64,000 bases of DNA from Onthophagus taurus (Eukaryota > Arthropoda > Insecta > Coleoptera > Scarabaeidae): positions 4,218,501 to 4,282,500 of the forward strand of contig NC_091975.1 of NCBI RefSeq assembly GCF_036711975.1, read 5' to 3'. The notes under the pieces are model-generated. The model ran no database searches. It was not told the origin of the DNA and saw only the letters and a program-made list of their open reading frames with translations. Below, one piece after another: positions 60,101 to 64,000 of this stretch. Both the position numbers and the translations under genes were made by a program. Positions within the stretch are counted from its first letter, which is position 1. Every line of letters starts with the position of its first letter.

Positions 60101-63100
60101 TCATAACATCATCTCGTTAACCAAGAAGTACAAGACTAACAATTGTCAGAGTGATTTTTCGGGGACCTCAATATCTCAGGATTTCCACATCGTAAAGGAG
60201 CTTCGTCGTTTTAATCTAGAAGCGTAGATCATTAAAACATTTTATGATGAACGCAAGATAAAGTTGTCTCACATAATCATCTGATACATAGTCATAACAA
60301 AGATAATCTGGTTGGTTAGGTTTAGCCAATTTTGTATAATTGGTCTGCAAGGTGGAAGCAAGTGGATAGGTTAAATCGAATCTCCCCACATTGTTCAGAA
60401 TTAAAGTTGAGGTTACATACGAAGTATAAATGCCAATTAACAATAGATAGTCCAGTTAACACTAACTATTATCTATTGTTGAATCTAAACACTACGTACA
60501 TAGGTATTGTTATAGTTTTACAAAGCGCGGACAATGACAATAGGGTCTTTGATGACAAAGTTGCCTTTTAACGGCGTTAATTGTAGTAATTACTTTAATT
60601 TAAAACCTAAAGTGTGTTCATTTATTTTATTTTTGAAATTTGTAACAGGATTCGTTGAAACTTCCAAGTGAAAATATTATGTAACATCGCCACGGGTTTA
60701 TTTTCTAAATAACGCGGACGGGAAAAATGTACGTCGACGTAAAGCCGGATGCGACGTCCTAGTCCATTTTCCAACCGCGCTGGAATCGGCAAACAATAAA
60801 AGCGAACTTTTCTGACGCTAACGGCTTTATGTGGCATGCCCGACTGGCGGCAGTCCTTTGATCCTAACGCAAGCACCCCGGGAATCCTTAGGACCGATTC
60901 CCTTCCATACAGACTTGTTATCCGTGCATTCTCGCAATTAATTTATAATTGCTATTGTAGGTAAGACAGACGGCACGACTTGGAGCTTTACATTAAAGCA
61001 CTTTCAAAACTATTCAACTAACACAATTAATTATGTCCGCTAGTACTTAATAGTTAAGAAGTGCCACCACCGAACTTTGCACATAATGCTCTTTTATAAT
61101 TATTATGCTATTTAACTCTTGGGAAGTACACAAATACAAAAATATCAAAAAACTAGAAATATACAAAAAAAACAATATTGACCTTCCACACAGAATTTTA
61201 GCCCACGGTAATTAGTGCAGTAAAAACAATGCGCAACGAACAATCGGCATAAACAAACATTGGGGTGCCGTCGATTTTTGGCACTAGCTCCAATAATAGC
61301 TGGCGAATTTATGGAACGCGATTCATCAGTTTAACTAACAGCGGTCCCCAATGTGCGTCACTCACCCTGGACCCCTTCGTTATAAATTCACGTTGAACAA
61401 ACCGAATTTCGCGCCCGCGTACTTAATTGACAACATCGGTGATTAACGGTGGTCGACCTCGAAACATGCGAAACCGAAGCCGATCCTGTGTCACCACGTG
61501 CACTCTAAGACCCCGGTCATCGGATGTGGGCGTTGCCACTCTATCGACGTCTCCTAATCGCGGTATCGCCAAGTGTTTAATTACGGTCAGTATACACCGT
61601 GGTATTTGCTAATTAACTGGTTTACGGCATCTAACAACCGGACCGGATGGAAACTATGCAAGTCTCGCTTTCCCTATTCAGGAATGCCGTTTAAGCAATC
61701 ATCTAAAAGGATTCCAACTGAAATTTATATACAATTTTCCGATATTTGTATTTACTGTCAAGTGTCTTTTTATTCTTTAGATTACTTTGGGTCCTAATCA
61801 TAGCGCTGGGCAGAAATCACATTGTTTTAATCAGTTGGATGACATCAGTACCAGTTCTGAGCTGATTGTTAAATGGTGGAAGGTCCTTCCATGGTTATAT
61901 AAAGTCTGAGGAAAAGATTTTGACACTGTTGCATCTATCTCGTTACATCTAAACATTTCAATACCATCTAGGTCAAATCTTCAGAGTATCAGAATATTTT
62001 AGATTCTGTCATCTTTTTGGTTAATGATGGTTGGTAGCACCATGGCTAAGCAACCTACTCTGCTATCTAGCTAATCAACTGACATCTTCGGTTCAACCGC
62101 AGGGATGCTAACAAATAGCGGATGCTAACGTTATGGGTGTAATTGATGCAGAGGTCTCTCGAAGATAACAAGCTTTTGGTTGTATCTAGACATTCTAGAT
62201 CACAACTTTTAAGAGCTATATCTAGGCATAAAGGAAGATTATTTCTAACAAGAAATTGCAAATTCAAATTCAACTCTGATAAAAAGTCATTTTGATGTAT
62301 TATTATTTTATACATTCAATTAAACTTTAACATATCATTAATTTTAAAGTTTGAAATACATTTCCATCCAAACATGAATATTCCAACAATTCTAAATAAT
62401 TACCAGATATATTTTACAATTAAATGACACTAAAATAAAAGTAAACGCATCTGCATAGTTTTATGGACACATACTGGACCCTCATATTGTGTTAATTATC
62501 ATTCAAGTGGCTTATCTAATTGTTGAAATAATTGATATAATAGTGAGATTAACTTGGCAATTATTTTCGCTAACAAGCTCGTTATGCCTGGCTTGTTAAA
62601 TTTATTTAAAATAAAGAGAGAAAATGTACAAATGATAACCACTATGTGGGGAATTAAAAATAAAGAAGGAAATAAGCAATCTGCCTGGCGACTCGGAAGT
62701 AATCTCTAATAAATCACTTCCGGGGAAAGATTTCCGGCCCCCGCTTTCCGATAAATCCTCATCTTTCCGCGGATGCTCGGTTTTCTGGCAATTTTCGTCG
62801 CGTCAATTTAAGGTGGTTCCTTTTCAAACATAATCTCGACATCAAGAACTTAAAGCATCCTCGTATCGACTCCAATAAAATGTCCTTTTTAATAAAGTTT
62901 TGTAAAGTTGCAATCTAGGAATATGAATTTTCTAAATAAAAATAGTTAAAACGGAACATAATCCTAGTGGGAACAACAACTGTGGAAATTGTGTTTCACC
63001 ATTAAACAAATGAAAATGCAGTAATCATGTTTTGCCCTGAAAACTTATAGCCACTTTTCCTTGATTACTACCGGAGTTTGTTACTTTTCACAAAGTAGCC

Positions 63101-64000
63101 ACACTAAAAACTTAGTTTTCGAATGCACAAACTTGGTTATAATGTCGACAATCCTGCAGTTTAACGCAGCGAGATTGTCGAGGACGTACCGAAGCTGATG
63201 TGAAATAATAAAGAGTGCAAACACTCGGCTGACGGCCCTGAGGGAGGTTACCCTGCCCGAAACGTCGCTGCATATTTGATAAAAGAACTTGCCAAGCAGC
63301 CCGGGAAATACGCTTAGTTTTCAAGCGGAGTCAAGTGGCACGACTAATTCTATCCCAAAGGGATCGTAACCACACTGGTACCAGGTTTGATTTTTCCATT
63401 TATGTATGAAAATGTGACGTATATTTGACTATAAAAAAAAACAACAAAATGAAAATCAAATTATCTCATAAAGAATGAAAAAAAAAACAATCAAATTAAA
63501 ATTGAAATCCGATCTTCAATAATTCTATGCTTTTTTAATGAAATTCTATATTAACGTTAATAATTTTTTTTTGTTAAAGACGCGCGTTCGATTACGAAAG
63601 GGTATTAGATCAAACGCAAAACCCTTCGAACCCTTTTCACTTCCCTCACGCATCGTCCGATTAAGTTTGATCGAGTTTGCTTTTATCATACCAAAATATC
63701 AAATCCTAATACAATTCGATAATCATTAAATTTTAGCCTTTTGAACGAAGGGATTAATTTTAGAGAGTAAGCCGATTTTGCAGTCCATCCATTTTCTATT
63801 AAGCTACTTATTACTAATAACAGTCATTAGTAGAGATTTATGCTAATGAATAATAAGAAGGGTTAATTACAGTTTCAGTATATTTCCACGATCAAGTTAT
63901 TTCCTTGCGAAGAGTACACTTGAACTTGAGCCGTAGCCAAATTTCTCAGGTGTACACCCGAGACACACTCTTTGGCACGTGCCAGACTTGGATACATTCC
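57179..64000. other. No recognisable gene to the right edge
   Basis: Alternating AT-rich and CpG-richer DNA. The longest plus frame (118 codons at 58960) and others up to about 85 codons look random, with no family resemblance. A possible acceptor TTTCTCAG precedes GTGTACACC at 63951 near the edge, but no conserved reading follows, so I do not call an exon. Confidence 0.45.

Noticed and set aside
63949-64000. Possible exon start after TTTCTCAG at the right edge
   Set aside because: All three readings are open for so few codons that none can be preferred, and none resembles a known protein.

Overview
This window looks like chromosomal DNA of an insect. Genes are split by mostly very short GT-AG introns (51-63 bp is common), intergenic DNA is AT-rich, and core promoters are of the arthropod TATA/Inr type. 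The proteins belong to families that fit an insect: a TMTC1-type O-mannosyltransferase, a Malvolio-type NRAMP, an insect-type arylalkylamine N-acetyltransferase and a short astacin. A beetle is my guess from intron size and gene style, but I cannot prove the order. I see no tRNA, rRNA, CRISPR or bacterial or viral gene. LAYOUT: 1-9.9 kb holds no recognisable exon. From 9.9 to 30.1 kb a TMTC1-like gene runs on the plus strand. Eleven exons are visible and keep one continuous frame; the 5' end lies outside the window or was not found. Its first visible intron carries a satellite with a ~277 bp higher-order unit. Its 2.9 kb sixth intron hosts a complete antisense astacin metalloprotease gene (26.4-25.3 kb). 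From 31.7 to 39 kb lies a compact cluster: a Lys/Glu-rich secreted protein (+), an arylalkylamine N-acetyltransferase (-) converging on it tail to tail, a His/Asp-rich secreted protein (+), and the divalent-metal transporter Malvolio (+) about 0.5 kb further on. GATA-type motifs, one in a perfect 14-bp palindrome, fill the gap before Mvl, and a GATA motif also precedes the astacin promoter. This suggests, but does not prove, gut-type expression of several of these genes. From 39 to 64 kb I find no recognisable protein gene. A TATA-less Inr/DPE promoter with a possible first exon sits at 41.1 kb, and a small exon with perfect splice sites sits at 56.56 kb, so much of the right third could be introns of a long gene that continues to the right. 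HOW GENES MIGHT WORK TOGETHER: the clearest functional pairing is a His/Asp-rich secreted, probably metal-binding protein encoded directly upstream of and co-oriented with an NRAMP Mn/Fe transporter. TMTC1 (cadherin O-mannosylation in the ER) and the nested astacin have no obvious functional link beyond location. I did not find a clearly new multi-gene system. The best leads are the His/Asp-rich gene beside Mvl, the paired PAR-bZIP-type palindromes in the N-acetyltransferase intron, the hammerhead-like motif at 53.2 kb and the higher-order satellite.
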